The position numbers and the translations under genes are program-made. Source: Thermoplasmatales archaeon BRNA1 (GTDB lineage: Archaea; Thermoplasmatota; Thermoplasmata; Methanomassiliicoccales; Methanomethylophilaceae). From it: 64,000 bases of DNA. Positions 1 to 8,232 of this stretch are shown here, one piece after another. The stretch covers positions 310,001-374,000 of the forward strand of contig CP002916.1 of assembly GCA_000350305.1 (NCBI GenBank), in the 5' to 3' direction. Each line of letters begins with the position of its first letter. Positions within the stretch are counted from its first letter, which is position 1. The notes beneath the pieces are model-generated. The model was not told the origin of the DNA and did no database searches. It saw nothing but the letters and a program-made list of their open reading frames with translations.

Positions 1-176
1 ACGAGGGCGAGGAATTCATCGTCGTCGTTTCCGGGAAGATCCTGTTCATCTACGGAAAGGAGGAGAGGATCCTGGAAGCCGGGGACAGTGCCTACTACAA
101 TTCGGTCGTGCCCCACTACGTCGGGGCCGTGGACGGACCCGCGGAGATATACGCGGTCCTGTACACCCCTCTCTGA
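1..176 (+). CDS. HTH-cupin regulator, C-terminal part (cut by window start)
   Basis: The reading frame is open from base 3 and ends with TGA at 174-176. The visible 57 residues form the last beta strands of a cupin barrel: a glutamate/hydrophobic strand, a GKI turn, an EAGDSAYYNSVVPH stretch with the usual glycine, tyrosine and histidine, and a final aliphatic strand. The intact protein at 1860-2435 has the same kind of end (EPGDSVYYNSGRPH) behind an XRE-type helix-turn-helix, so I infer that this gene is its paralogue. It lies directly upstream of an acyl-CoA ligase gene, as that paralogue does. The stop codon overlaps the ligase ribosome-binding site (GAGGTGG, 175-181), so the two genes are probably co-transcribed. 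Confidence 0.75.
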   Translation, partial: EGEEFIVVVSGKILFIYGKEERILEAGDSAYYNSVVPHYVGAVDGPAEIYAVLYTPL

Positions 177-185
177 GGTGGCAGC

Positions 186-1850
186 ATGCCCTGCATCCCG
201 AGAAAGGAAGTCACCAGCAACGAGAGGCTGGGGGACCTTTTGGACAAGTGCATCAGGGAGCACCCCGACAACGACGCCATCGTCTACGTCGACAGGGAGC
301 TCCGCCTCTCCTGGACCCAGTGGGGACAGGAGGTCGACCGCGTCGCCAAGGGACTCATGGCGATGGGTGTCCAGAAGGGTGAGAAGGTCGCCGTGTGGGC
401 GACAAACGTCCCGGACTGGATCACCCTGATGTTCGCCACCGCGAAGATCGGAGCGATCCTACTGACCATCAACACAAACTACCAGGCCGCCGAGCTCGAC
501 TACGTGCTCAAGCAGTCCGACATGGAGACCCTGTTCCTCATCGACGGGGTCAGGGACACCGACTACGTCCAGACCGTGTACGACCTGGTCCCCGAGCTCA
601 AGACCCTGCCCAGGGAGAGCTTCCACAGCGAGACCTATCCCCACCTGAAGAGGGTGGTGTTCCTGGGCCCCGTCAAGCACCGCGGCATGTACTCAATGAA
701 CGAGGTCAAGTCCCTCGCTGTTTCCATCGGCGACGACGAGTACAAGGCGAGGCAGGACACCGTGGACGTCCACGACGTCACCATGATGCAGTACACCTCC
801 GGTACCACCGGGTTCCCCAAGGGGGTCATGCTCACCCACTTCAACATCGCCAACGACGGTTACTGGCTGGGGGCGAACATGAACTACGGCGCGGAGGACC
901 GCCTGTGCATCAACGTCCCCCTGTTCCACTGTTTCGGATGCGTCCTGGGGGTCATGGCATGCATCAACCACTGCGTCACCATGTGCTTCTGCGAGGTCTT
1001 CGACCCGATCAAGGTCATGACCACCATCGAGGAGGAGAGGTGCACCTCCGTGTACGGCGTCCCCACGATGTTCATCAACATCCTGAACCACAAGCTGTTC
1101 CCCAAGTTCGACTTCTCGTCCCTGAGGACCGGTATCATGGCCGGGTCCCCCTGCCCCATCTCCGCGATGGAGGAGGTGGTCGAGAAGATGAACATGAAGG
1201 AGATCACCATCGTCTACGGACTGACCGAGGCATCCCCCGGGATGACCCAGACCAGGTACGACGAGCCCTCCATCGAGAAGAAGTGCTCCTCCGTCGGGAA
1301 GAAGCTCCCCGGGATCGATGTGGTCATCCTCGACCCCGAGACCTACGAGCCCTGCCCGGACGGCGTGGTCGGCGAGTTCTGCTGCAAGGGATTCAACGTC
1401 ATGAAGGGGTACTACAAGATGCCCGAGGAGACCGCCAAGGTCATCGACAAGAACGGATACCTGCACTCCGGGGACCTGGGACGCAGGGATCCGGACGGTT
1501 ACTTCTACGTCACCGGGAGGATCAAGGACATGATCATCCGCGGCGGCGAGAACATCTATCCCAAGGAGGTCGAGGACTTCCTGTACAAGTGCCCCGGAGT
1601 CAAGGACGTGCAGGTCGTCGGCGTGCCTAGCCAGAAGTACGGCGAGCAGCCCGGCGCGTTCATCGTCAAGTTCCCCGGATACGAGGACATGACAGAGCAG
1701 GACGTCATGGACTACTGCCGCGGCAAGATCGCGTGGTTCAAGACGCCCAAGTACGTGGCGTTCGTGGACGACTTCCCGATGAACGCCGCGGGAAAGATCC
1801 TGAAATACAAACTTAGAGACATGGCCCACGAACTGTGGCCGGATGCGTGA
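186..1850 (+). CDS. AMP-forming acyl-CoA synthetase/ligase (ANL superfamily)
   Basis: This 554-residue protein is predicted to activate a carboxylic acid with ATP to an acyl-adenylate and pass it to CoA. The phosphate-binding loop YTSGTTGFPKG lies near residue 203, the adenine-binding YGLTE near 344, the hinge region HSGDLGRRDPDGYF followed by GRIKDMIIRGGENIYP near 430-458, and the catalytic-lysine motif NAAGKIL near 534. Length and motif order match full-length fatty or medium-chain acyl-CoA ligases. The start at 186 is preceded by a good Shine-Dalgarno sequence (GAGGTGG). The gene sits between two HTH-cupin regulators, and a second ligase follows at 2432. The substrate cannot be read from sequence. 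Confidence 0.9.
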   Translation: MPCIPRKEVTSNERLGDLLDKCIREHPDNDAIVYVDRELRLSWTQWGQEVDRVAKGLMAMGVQKGEKVAVWATNVPDWITLMFATAKIGAILLTINTNYQAAELDYVLKQSDMETLFLIDGVRDTDYVQTVYDLVPELKTLPRESFHSETYPHLKRVVFLGPVKHRGMYSMNEVKSLAVSIGDDEYKARQDTVDVHDVTMMQYTSGTTGFPKGVMLTHFNIANDGYWLGANMNYGAEDRLCINVPLFHCFGCVLGVMACINHCVTMCFCEVFDPIKVMTTIEEERCTSVYGVPTMFINILNHKLFPKFDFSSLRTGIMAGSPCPISAMEEVVEKMNMKEITIVYGLTEASPGMTQTRYDEPSIEKKCSSVGKKLPGIDVVILDPETYEPCPDGVVGEFCCKGFNVMKGYYKMPEETAKVIDKNGYLHSGDLGRRDPDGYFYVTGRIKDMIIRGGENIYPKEVEDFLYKCPGVKDVQVVGVPSQKYGEQPGAFIVKFPGYEDMTEQDVMDYCRGKIAWFKTPKYVAFVDDFPMNAAGKILKYKLRDMAHELWPDA

Positions 1851-1859
1851 GGTATTATT

Positions 1860-2435
1860 ATGGAACCTATCATCGCCGAAGTGGCTGAGCGTGTGAAAGC
1901 AATGCGCGAGCTCTGCGACATCTCCGTGGAGGAGATGGCGGAGGTCGTCGGAAAGACCCCCGAGGAATACCTCGTGTACGAGTCCGGAAAGATGGACTTC
2001 TCGTTCACCTTCCTCTACAAGATCGCAGAGAGGTGCGGCATCGACATGGTCGAGCTACTCACCGGGGACAAGCCCCACCTGTCCGAGTGCACGTTCGTCA
2101 AGAACGGCCACGGCCTTCCCATGAAGAGGCGCACCGGCCTGAACTACTACCACCTGGGATACACCCTGACCAACAGGCTGTCCGAGACATTCGTCGTCTT
2201 CGCGCCGTACATCGAGGGGGACAACGACACCAACATCCACACCTCCACGCACGAGGGCAACGAGTTCGACTACGTCCTGGAGGGATCCATGAGGTTCTAC
2301 CATGACGGCCACTTCTACGACCTGGAGCCCGGGGACTCTGTCTATTACAACAGCGGCCGCCCCCACGGCATGTACTCCAAATCCAAGGAGGGCTGCAAGT
2401 TCATCGCCTCCGTCATGAAAGGTGAGGAGAGATGA
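1860..2435 (+). CDS. XRE-family HTH regulator with C-terminal cupin domain
   Basis: This 191-residue regulator has an N-terminal XRE helix-turn-helix (about residues 8-62; MRELCDISVEEMAEVVGKTP is the recognition part) and a C-terminal cupin barrel (about 110-190) with HEGNEFDYVLEG and EPGDSVYYNSGRPHGMY. HTH-cupin proteins usually sense a small ligand or metal in the barrel and control neighbouring genes. It starts 9 bases after the preceding ligase gene, and its TGA overlaps the next ligase ATG (ATGA, 2432-2435), so regulator and ligase are translationally coupled. I infer that it responds to the ligase substrate or product. The truncated gene at 1-176 looks like its paralogue. Confidence 0.85.
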   Translation: MEPIIAEVAERVKAMRELCDISVEEMAEVVGKTPEEYLVYESGKMDFSFTFLYKIAERCGIDMVELLTGDKPHLSECTFVKNGHGLPMKRRTGLNYYHLGYTLTNRLSETFVVFAPYIEGDNDTNIHTSTHEGNEFDYVLEGSMRFYHDGHFYDLEPGDSVYYNSGRPHGMYSKSKEGCKFIASVMKGEER

Positions 2436-4084
2436 TCGACCTCAACCGCAGGTTCATCGACGATGAGTTCGACGAGAACGGCGTCCTCAAGAGGCTGGAC
2501 TACCACTGGCCGTACAACTTCAACTTCGGATACGACGTGGTCGACGAGATCGCGGCCGCCGAGCCCGACCGTACCGCCATGGTGTGGTGCAACCCCGCCG
2601 GCGACGAGAGGAGGTTCACCTTCGGAGACATCAGCAGGCTGTCCAACAAGGCGGCCAACTTCTTCAGGTCCATGGGCGTGAAGAAGGGGGACATGGTCCT
2701 CACCATCCTGAAGCGCCACTACCAGTTCTGGTACGTCTCCGTCGCCCTTCACAAGCTCGGCGCCGTCATGGTCCCGGCGACCTTCATGCTCACGAAGGAG
2801 GATGTGGAGTACCGCGTCAGGGCGGCATCCATCAAGTTCGCCATCTGCACCGACCAGAGCGGTGTCCCCGAGGCCGTCGATGAAGCCGCGGACATCCCCA
2901 CCCTCGAGAAGAAGATGATCGTCAATTCCGAGAGGGAGGGATGGATACAGTTCGACAGGGGGATGGAGGAGGCCTCCGAGCACCTGGACAGGGTGGACAC
3001 GAGGGCCGAGGAGCCCACCCTCATGTACTTCTCGTCCGGGACCTCCGGATATCCAAAGATGGTCCTCCACAACCACCTCTACATGCTCGGCCACCTGAGC
3101 ACCGCCAAGTATTGGCAGAACGTCGTCCCCGACGGCCTCCACCTCTCCATCGCGGATACCGGATGGGGAAAGGCTGCATGGGGCAAGATCTACGGCCAGT
3201 GGATAATGGAGGCCGGGGTCTTCGTCTACGACTACGACAAGTTCGAGCCCCACGAGATCCTCAACATCGTGGAGAAGTACAGGATCACCACCCTCTGCTG
3301 CCCCCCGACCATGTTCAGGATGTTCATCAACGCGGGGCTGGAGGGACACGACCTTTCGTCGCTCACGTACTGCTGTATCGCGGGGGAGGCCCTGAACCCG
3401 GACGTTTTCACCAATTGGTACAACGCCACCGGAATCAAGCTGATGGAGGGGTTCGGACAGACCGAGACCACCTGTACCGTCTGCAACATCCGCGGCATGC
3501 AGCCCAAGCCCAGTTCCATGGGAAGGCCCAACCCCCAGTACAAGGTCAAGCTCGTGGATCCCGACGGCAACGAGGTCGCCAACGGTGAGACCGGCGAGAT
3601 CGTGATCTCCTACGAACCCAGGCCCCCGGGGCTCCTCATGTGCTACTACCGTGACGAGGAGAAGACCGAGAAGATCATGCACGACGGATGGTTCCACACC
3701 GGGGACGTGGCCTGGAGGGACGAGGACGGTTACTTCTGGTACGTCGGACGCAACGACGACGTCATCAAGTCCTCCGGATACAAGATCGGCCCCTTCGAGA
3801 TCGAGTCCGTCCTGGTCACCCACCCGGCGGTCCTCGAGTGCGCCATCACTGGTGTGCCCGACCCCATCAGGGGGCAGCTGGTCAAGGCCACCGTCGTTCT
3901 GAGGGACGGGTTCGAACCCTCCGACGACCTGAAGAAGGAGCTCCAGGTGTATGTAAAGCACAAGACCGCCCCGTACAAGTACCCCAGGGTGGTCGAGTTC
4001 GTCGACGAGCTCCCCAAGTCATCCTCCGGCAAGATCAAGAGGGTCGACATCCGCAGGAAGGACGAGGAACAGGCAAAACAGTGA
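2432..4084 (+). CDS. AMP-forming acyl-CoA synthetase (acetyl/medium-chain-like)
   Basis: This is a 550-residue ANL-superfamily ligase, distinct from the one at 186. Its motifs are FSSGTSGYPKMV near residue 199 (P-loop), EGFGQTETT near 339, HTGDVAWRDEDGYFWYVGR near 425-443, DDVIKSSGYKIGPFEIE, and the C-terminal catalytic lysine in SSSGKIKR near 531. The SGY and SSGYKIGP variants resemble the acetyl-CoA or medium-chain (ACSM-like) branch more than the long-chain branch. The start overlaps the preceding regulator stop by 4 bases. Two ligases of different subtypes, each preceded by an HTH-cupin gene, suggest use of more than one organic acid, but the substrates are unknown. A terminator hairpin follows at 4086. 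Confidence 0.88.
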   Translation: MIDLNRRFIDDEFDENGVLKRLDYHWPYNFNFGYDVVDEIAAAEPDRTAMVWCNPAGDERRFTFGDISRLSNKAANFFRSMGVKKGDMVLTILKRHYQFWYVSVALHKLGAVMVPATFMLTKEDVEYRVRAASIKFAICTDQSGVPEAVDEAADIPTLEKKMIVNSEREGWIQFDRGMEEASEHLDRVDTRAEEPTLMYFSSGTSGYPKMVLHNHLYMLGHLSTAKYWQNVVPDGLHLSIADTGWGKAAWGKIYGQWIMEAGVFVYDYDKFEPHEILNIVEKYRITTLCCPPTMFRMFINAGLEGHDLSSLTYCCIAGEALNPDVFTNWYNATGIKLMEGFGQTETTCTVCNIRGMQPKPSSMGRPNPQYKVKLVDPDGNEVANGETGEIVISYEPRPPGLLMCYYRDEEKTEKIMHDGWFHTGDVAWRDEDGYFWYVGRNDDVIKSSGYKIGPFEIESVLVTHPAVLECAITGVPDPIRGQLVKATVVLRDGFEPSDDLKKELQVYVKHKTAPYKYPRVVEFVDELPKSSSGKIKRVDIRRKDEEQAKQ

Positions 4085-4085
4085 A

Positions 4086-4106
4086 ACCCGGAGGGAATCC
4101 CTCCGG
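4086..4106 (+). terminator. Terminator hairpin after the ligase operon
   Basis: An inverted repeat CCCGGAGGGA / CCTCCGGG with a 3-base loop lies right after the ligase stop codon and is followed by a T-rich run (AACTTCTTTC). It is placed to end the regulator-ligase transcript. Confidence 0.6.
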
Positions 4107-4127
4107 GAAACTTCTTTCAAAACAACT

Positions 4128-4418
4128 TCATATTTTCTTATGCGGCTGGAAACGGTCTAACTCATAGTCTCTCGTGAATTTGCAGCCTTTTGAACGGTAG
4201 TTGGAACATCCGTAGAACTTGTGTCCGTTCTTATTGGTCTTCAGGACCATGGTTCCACCACAGACCGGGCAGGTCATCTGGATTGTATTAGAGATGCCAA
4301 AGTTACGAGGGAACAACTCTATGAAGAACTCGGATTGGTGACCGTTCTGCGAGACAATGTATGCGACCTCTTTAGCACGGGTCATTGCAACATAGAACAG
4401 TCTGCGGGTTCTATAATG
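4128..4418 (-). pseudogene. Remnant of UvrD/Rep-type DNA helicase with topoisomerase-like zinc finger
   Basis: The frame encodes about 96 residues. It begins abruptly with helicase motif VI (RRLFYVAMTRAKEVAYIV), which normally lies near the end of superfamily-1A UvrD/Rep helicases, and ends in a four-cysteine zinc ribbon (CPVCGGTMVL ... GCSNYRSKGCKFTR) like those at topoisomerase I C-termini. The roughly 500 or more upstream residues of a real helicase, including Walker A, are absent. Further upstream the frame holds unrelated sequence (SIPIHY before the motif) and then stops. The fragment lies just outside the left att copy of element A, so it is probably debris of an older deletion or mobile element at this tRNA-Ser-associated site. 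Confidence 0.7.
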
Positions 4419-4602
4419 AATCGGAATCGACTGTCGCGGCCATCTCGTCGATGGCTGCGCGTATTTTTTCATTCAGATCGCGAGTTTTCTTCCTCATTTC
4501 AGAATGCCTTCAGTTCGCAATGCGGAGCAATACAGCAGTCATTGAATTTCTCTGGATTTGATTAATGTTCGTACTGCGGTACGAATTGAAATCAAAAGAA
4601 GA

Positions 4603-4618
4603 ATGGCGTGGAGGGAGG
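4603..4618. repeat. attL, distal 16-bp att copy of element A
   Basis: The sequence ATGGCGTGGAGGGAGG repeats exactly at 23743-23758, where it is the 3' end of the tRNA-Ser gene (CCA, discriminator, acceptor stem and start of the T stem). Only the 16 bases match: the next bases are TAATG here and GATTC at the tRNA. The integrase gene begins 80 bases away. This is the usual footprint of tyrosine-recombinase integration into a tRNA 3' end. Confidence 0.88.
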
Positions 4619-4697
4619 TAATGAGAGAGCACTGTGGCCAGATGTGTTTTTCTGCTTAGTCAATAGCACCTTTATTGATTCTATTGGAATGCTGTTC

Positions 4698-5732
4698 TCA
4701 TTCGATGATGTTTTTCATCCACACATCGCCGATTGCCTCATCAATCTCTTCACTCGCCGAGATTTTCGCATAATAAAGCTCAGTGGTTTTGACACTCGAG
4801 TGGCGGAGCTGCAGCGAGACTGCCTTCAAGCGGGAGAGGTCCCCTGAGAGCATAATCGAGCAAAACGATGATCTGAAATCTTTCAGTGAAAAATGGATTC
4901 CCGTTTTTTCTTCGAGGATCTCCTTCATGCGATGGAATCCGTGGAGGGAGTAGTGACTCCGGGTAGATTTGTTGAAGAACAAAAAGTCGGATTTCAATCC
5001 ATGTTCTTCCATGAATCTTCTTCTTTCTTCCCAGAACAATGTAAGTTTTCTCACCATGTCTTCCCTGACAATTCCGATCCATTGAGGATCCGCCCAAGAT
5101 CCTTCTCCCTTCGGGTGTCTGATGTAGAAGCGTTTAGCCGGAAGATCTAGATCCCTCTCTTCCGAGAGGATGATCTCCTTCGGTCTGCATGCTGTGCCGA
5201 AGGCTATAGCGACGTATCCCCTTAGCATTATTCCGTTCCAGCCCGGAACCTTGTCCGCCGCAGAGAATATGCTGCGGAGCTCATCGATTGTAAGCGCCTT
5301 GATCGGCTTGCTTCTTTTTTCTCTTGGGAGTCTCAGCACCCGGGTGTCCTTCATCCGGCGGCAGATTGCGTTGCCCCAGAGTTCCAGGTACCCTTTCAGT
5401 ACCTGGAAATATTTTATCTGGGTGGAAACGGAGAGTCCTCTGTTCTTCAGCCACAGGACGAATTCCGAGATGTGCATCTCATCGAATCTGCGGGGATCCG
5501 TTGTTTTAATCACCCCGTCTTTCTTCAACTCTTCAAAGAACGGGATGAATAAGCGGAGTTTCTTTTCGTCTTCATATAATGTTGTTTTCGCGAAATAGGG
5601 TTCGTTTTTCGCGACATAGTATTTGATCCCTGCTTCGAAGGGGTAGCGGCCGAGATGGACCGATTCCAGTTTTGCGGCGCGGAGACGGGTCATCTCTGCC
5701 CGGCCGATATCGAGATTGCTCCGCTTCCCCAT
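4698..5732 (-). CDS. Tyrosine recombinase / integrase of element A
   Basis: This 344-residue site-specific recombinase has an N-terminal SAM-like core-binding domain (about 50-135) and a catalytic domain with the expected residues: Arg183 (ACRPKEI), a lysine in the beta hairpin near 208, Arg287 (KDFRSSF), His311 (LRHSSVKTT) and nucleophile Tyr320 or Tyr321 (ELYYAKI). The position usually held by His before the second Arg is Lys284, a tolerated variant. Its 3' end lies 80 bases from attL, so it should insert and excise element A at tRNA-Ser(GCU). The promoter region (5733-5815) is packed with GTTAAC-like repeats that also occur near attR. Confidence 0.93.
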   Translation of the reverse strand: MGKRSNLDIGRAEMTRLRAAKLESVHLGRYPFEAGIKYYVAKNEPYFAKTTLYEDEKKLRLFIPFFEELKKDGVIKTTDPRRFDEMHISEFVLWLKNRGLSVSTQIKYFQVLKGYLELWGNAICRRMKDTRVLRLPREKRSKPIKALTIDELRSIFSAADKVPGWNGIMLRGYVAIAFGTACRPKEIILSEERDLDLPAKRFYIRHPKGEGSWADPQWIGIVREDMVRKLTLFWEERRRFMEEHGLKSDFLFFNKSTRSHYSLHGFHRMKEILEEKTGIHFSLKDFRSSFCSIMLSGDLSRLKAVSLQLRHSSVKTTELYYAKISASEEIDEAIGDVWMKNIIE

Positions 5733-5746
5733 ACTGTCCCCCCAAT

Positions 5747-5815
5747 CTTGTTAACTTGTTAATTCTCCGTCAGTCTGGCACATGTCGTTAATTGGGCGAT
5801 TAGGAGGAGAGTTAA
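5747..5815. repeat. GTTAAC/GTTAAT repeat cluster beside integrase (possible arm sites)
   Basis: The gap between the divergently spaced ends of the integrase and helicase genes holds TTGTTAACT (5748-5756), TGTTAATT (5757-5764), CGTTAATTG (about 5788) and GTTAATTAAC (5811-5820, running into the helicase stop). The same hexamer recurs at least four times near the other end of the element (23526-23655). The motif could be arm-type integrase sites, excisionase sites or operators; I cannot choose between these by eye. Confidence 0.5.
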
Positions 5816-7303
5816 TTAACAGCGGTCATGCTCGAGGATATTATGGAAGAATTCCTTCTCCTCCTCGGTTCCGAACCGTTCGAGGTTGCTCGCGAATATG
5901 TCCTCGAACCCGATTCTGGACAGTCTGCTGAGGTTCCCGGCCATCTTCCTGTCGTCGATTTTGAATCCGAGATCGATCAGGCGGTTTGTGACCGCCCTTG
6001 TCGGGACCTTCTGGTAAATGCTCGAACTCTCACCGTCCTCGATAAGGATCGTGTTGTATTCTTCTGCGATCTGGCGGGTCGATACGGATTCGGCTCCCAC
6101 ATAGATCTTCCTGTGCATCTTGATGTCGTTCTGATGGTCGATCTGCATGATGCAGTGGAGGAGCGCGCGGAACGTCATCCCGTCTTCACTGTCCGTCTCC
6201 GAGGACCTGGTGGCGGTCTCCTGGTCCCTGAGGATCTCAAGAATCGGTCCGAAGGTCCCTGTCCATCCGGCGATGGTCAGCAGCGTTCCGGCCATGTCCC
6301 TGGCGCGGGTGCTGACCGTCACAGCCGTCCCCGTGACATCGCTCCATATCCCTTCCTCGGCTTCGAGCTTCCCGATCGTCTCCCGGAACGCCCTGTCCAT
6401 ATCGAGATATCTCGGATACGTCCTCCATATCGCCCTGAGGGTGTAGAGCTCCGTCCTGATGCAGCGGAGCTCATCGAAGTCGGGACGCATCGGGATTCTC
6501 CTCCTTCCGGAATTGATCATCCTTATCGTCACGGATCTGTTGTTCTCCGTGTCGTCGATAATCCCCCCGGACTGGTTGACGATGGCCATCGGCGCATATA
6601 CGGAGTATGTGACGATCTTGTAATCTTCATCCGTTTTGATGGATCTAGTCACATGGCCGTTCTTCTTCTGGCCGTTCTTGAAGATCATCTTGATGTCCCT
6701 CCTCTGGTCCCGGTTGTAATCCTGCACCTCGTCGAGAAGCGGGGTAATCCCCGTATTTTCGATGAGCCTAAACAGGGACGGCCCGGTGATGTCCGCATCC
6801 AGGAATCCTCTGTAGCACACGTTCCCGAGGAATTCGAGCAGTTTGCTCTTCCCCGAGTTGGAGGCCCCACGGATGATAAGGCGCGGCATGTGGTCGAACA
6901 CTTCCTTGAAGTATGTTGCTACCACGAAGGCCATGATGGCCTCTGCATCATATTCTCCGACGAGGTAGAAGTGTTCCGTGACGTATCTCATGATGCGGCA
7001 CCCGAGGTTCCTGAATCTGCGACGGTAATCTCCCACTTCCAGGTCGAAGGGATCGGGTTCGTCGCCCTCCAGTTCGTCAAGGACGGTGAACGGTCTCGAA
7101 GGCCCCGGGAACGGCCAGCGGTTGCGGTTGTTTAGGATGTACTCTGTCACGGCCTTTCTGAATTGCTTCTCATTCTCTCCTTCTATGTCCTGGAGGAGAT
7201 TTCCGAACTCCACCGGTCTGAAACCGTTTGGTCCGTAGAATTCGAAACCCAGTGTGCCGTCTTCGAACATGATCGGCTCTCCCTGGCGCATGTCATTCTG
7301 CAT
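5816..7303 (-). CDS. P-loop replication ATPase/helicase-like protein
   Basis: This 495-residue protein has a Walker A motif GASNSGKS (146-153) and Walker B TPLLDEVQD (Asp191-Glu192), then a sensor-like asparagine (MAIVNQSGG near 245) and an arginine-rich stretch (NNRSVTIRM). This layout resembles superfamily-3 or DUF3631-type helicases used by plasmids and viruses for origin unwinding. The last 100 residues look like a winged-helix DNA-binding domain. No primase or HUH domain is visible, so initiation may rely on this protein plus host factors. The downstream end faces the integrase, and the start overlaps a small winged-helix gene by 11 bases. Family assignment is by motif only. Confidence 0.65.
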   Translation of the reverse strand: MQNDMRQGEPIMFEDGTLGFEFYGPNGFRPVEFGNLLQDIEGENEKQFRKAVTEYILNNRNRWPFPGPSRPFTVLDELEGDEPDPFDLEVGDYRRRFRNLGCRIMRYVTEHFYLVGEYDAEAIMAFVVATYFKEVFDHMPRLIIRGASNSGKSKLLEFLGNVCYRGFLDADITGPSLFRLIENTGITPLLDEVQDYNRDQRRDIKMIFKNGQKKNGHVTRSIKTDEDYKIVTYSVYAPMAIVNQSGGIIDDTENNRSVTIRMINSGRRRIPMRPDFDELRCIRTELYTLRAIWRTYPRYLDMDRAFRETIGKLEAEEGIWSDVTGTAVTVSTRARDMAGTLLTIAGWTGTFGPILEILRDQETATRSSETDSEDGMTFRALLHCIMQIDHQNDIKMHRKIYVGAESVSTRQIAEEYNTILIEDGESSSIYQKVPTRAVTNRLIDLGFKIDDRKMAGNLSRLSRIGFEDIFASNLERFGTEEEKEFFHNILEHDRC

Positions 7304-7526
7304 TGTCCTGTCCCTCCGTCGCCTTCCACACGTTTTCCCTTCCTCTCTTGGTTACAACAACGAGGTTCCATCTAGCTAGGCTCCTGAGCTGTTTGTCAAT
7401 CCTCGATCTGCGGATCCTAATCTGATGGTCCTCCACTCCCGGATAGATCTGATGTACGATCTCGGTGGCGGTAATTCCGGAGGGGTGAGTGCGGACTACC
7501 CTCAGTATCTGCAACTGATCTGTCAT
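7293..7526 (-). CDS. Small winged-helix protein
   Basis: This 77-residue protein follows a winged helix-turn-helix pattern: a first helix (QLQILRVVRTHP), an entry to the recognition region (GITATEIVHQIYPG), a recognition helix with several arginines (IRIRRSRIDKQLRSLARWN), and a hydrophobic wing (LVVVTKRGRENVWKA). It overlaps the helicase-like gene by 11 bases and the upstream gene by 4 (ATGA), so it belongs to the leftward replication operon. It may regulate replication genes or help the neighbouring ATPase bind the origin. Confidence 0.6.
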   Translation of the reverse strand: MTDQLQILRVVRTHPSGITATEIVHQIYPGVEDHQIRIRRSRIDKQLRSLARWNLVVVTKRGRENVWKATEGQDNAE

Positions 7527-7813
7527 TCCGTCACCTTCACTTGATACACGATTCTGAGACCATCCTCCTCGGCGGTGACGATCTGCAGGAGTTCTTCAGA
7601 CGTCCAACCGAGCGCTTTGACGTTGCCCACGGAGATCTTCCAGGTCTTCGGCACGGCGTTGGGGATATCAACATCCCTCATCAGGACCATCTCGTCAGCG
7701 GTATTCCACAGGGAATAGTCGTTGCCCAGACCGACGAGCCCCGGTTCCATCGGCTTTCCTCTCTTGTGGCTCTTCCATTTCTCCAGAAGAACCCTGGCGG
7801 TTCCGCGGTTCAT
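7523..7813 (-). CDS. Hypothetical protein, 96 aa
   Basis: I do not recognise this protein. The start at 7813 is chosen because it overlaps the stop of the upstream zinc-ribbon gene by four bases (ATGA), the coupling used through this operon. The protein is mixed alpha/beta, basic at the N-terminus (LLEKWKSHKRG) and acidic near the end, with a tryptophan-bearing segment (KALGWTSEELLQIV). No cysteine motif, signal peptide or membrane segment is visible. Confidence 0.55.
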   Translation of the reverse strand: MNRGTARVLLEKWKSHKRGKPMEPGLVGLGNDYSLWNTADEMVLMRDVDIPNAVPKTWKISVGNVKALGWTSEELLQIVTAEEDGLRIVYQVKVTE

Positions 7814-7980
7814 TGTACCGCCCCCGCATAATAGTCGAGTTTCCTGTCGTTCAGATTCTTTTCGCACCTTGGACATACCCAAAGGTTGTTGCCGTAGTAG
7901 TTCCGGGCGATTCTGAGCTGCGTATCGTAGCCGCCGCAGTTCATGCACAGGGATGCCGTGGGTCTCCCGATCTCACTCAT
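7810..7980 (-). CDS. Small zinc-ribbon protein, 56 aa
   Basis: This short gene is open from ATG at 7980 to TGA at 7810-7812. It encodes a two-knuckle zinc ribbon: CMNCGG near residue 12 and CPRCEKN near 36, separated by a basic, tyrosine-rich stretch (RIARNYYGNN). The stop overlaps the next ATG by four bases, supporting real translation. Small zinc ribbons of this type bind nucleic acid or proteins in many viruses and plasmids; the target here is unknown. Confidence 0.65.
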   Translation of the reverse strand: MSEIGRPTASLCMNCGGYDTQLRIARNYYGNNLWVCPRCEKNLNDRKLDYYAGAVQ

Positions 7981-7993
7981 GCCGCAACCCCCA

Positions 7994-8221
7994 TCAGTGA
8001 GTCCAGCAGACGGTCAGGTTCTCCGCTATGGCGGAGATGATGTCCCTGCAGCTCTTCTCCACGGATCTCTCCACGTCCGGGGGGATCCCGATGTCCCCTT
8101 GGATGTAGACCTCCACGGCCGCTATCTCCGTCGAGCGGTTCTCTGCGGACAGTCTCAGTGACGCGCGGACCGTCGGCTCCGATGTCCCCGGAGCTATCGC
8201 TGGTGCTTGCTTCTTTGTCAT
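7994..8221 (-). CDS. Hypothetical protein, 75 aa
   Basis: This is the first gene of the leftward early operon. The product has a Pro/Ala-rich N-terminus (KKQAPAIAPGTSEP) followed by a beta strand and a helix (EKSCRDIISAIAENLTVC). I do not recognise a family. Its start lies 12 bases from a palindromic operator at 8233-8249 shared with the divergent RHH gene, so it is probably controlled by that regulator. It ends 14 bases before the zinc-ribbon gene. Confidence 0.5.
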   Translation of the reverse strand: MTKKQAPAIAPGTSEPTVRASLRLSAENRSTEIAAVEVYIQGDIGIPPDVERSVEKSCRDIISAIAENLTVCWTH

Positions 8222-8232
8222 ATGGTACTCCT

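Noticed and set aside
395-1829. Long open frames opposite or alongside the acyl-CoA ligases, fusA, tuf, ilvD and alaS
   Set aside because: They are shadows of GC-rich, strongly biased codons in the real genes: low-complexity Arg/Pro/Gly/His-rich translations without motifs, fully inside well-identified genes.
4411-4497. A 28-residue minus-strand frame ending in TAG beside the helicase remnant, as another UAG read-through gene
   Set aside because: Reading on adds only 12 residues before a stop and has no similarity to the helicase frame, so there is no sign that the UAG is sense.
7523-7948. A longer 141-residue version of the gene at 7523-7813
   Set aside because: The extra N-terminus is an out-of-frame shadow of the 56-residue zinc-ribbon gene, and the ATGA overlap favours the start at 7813.
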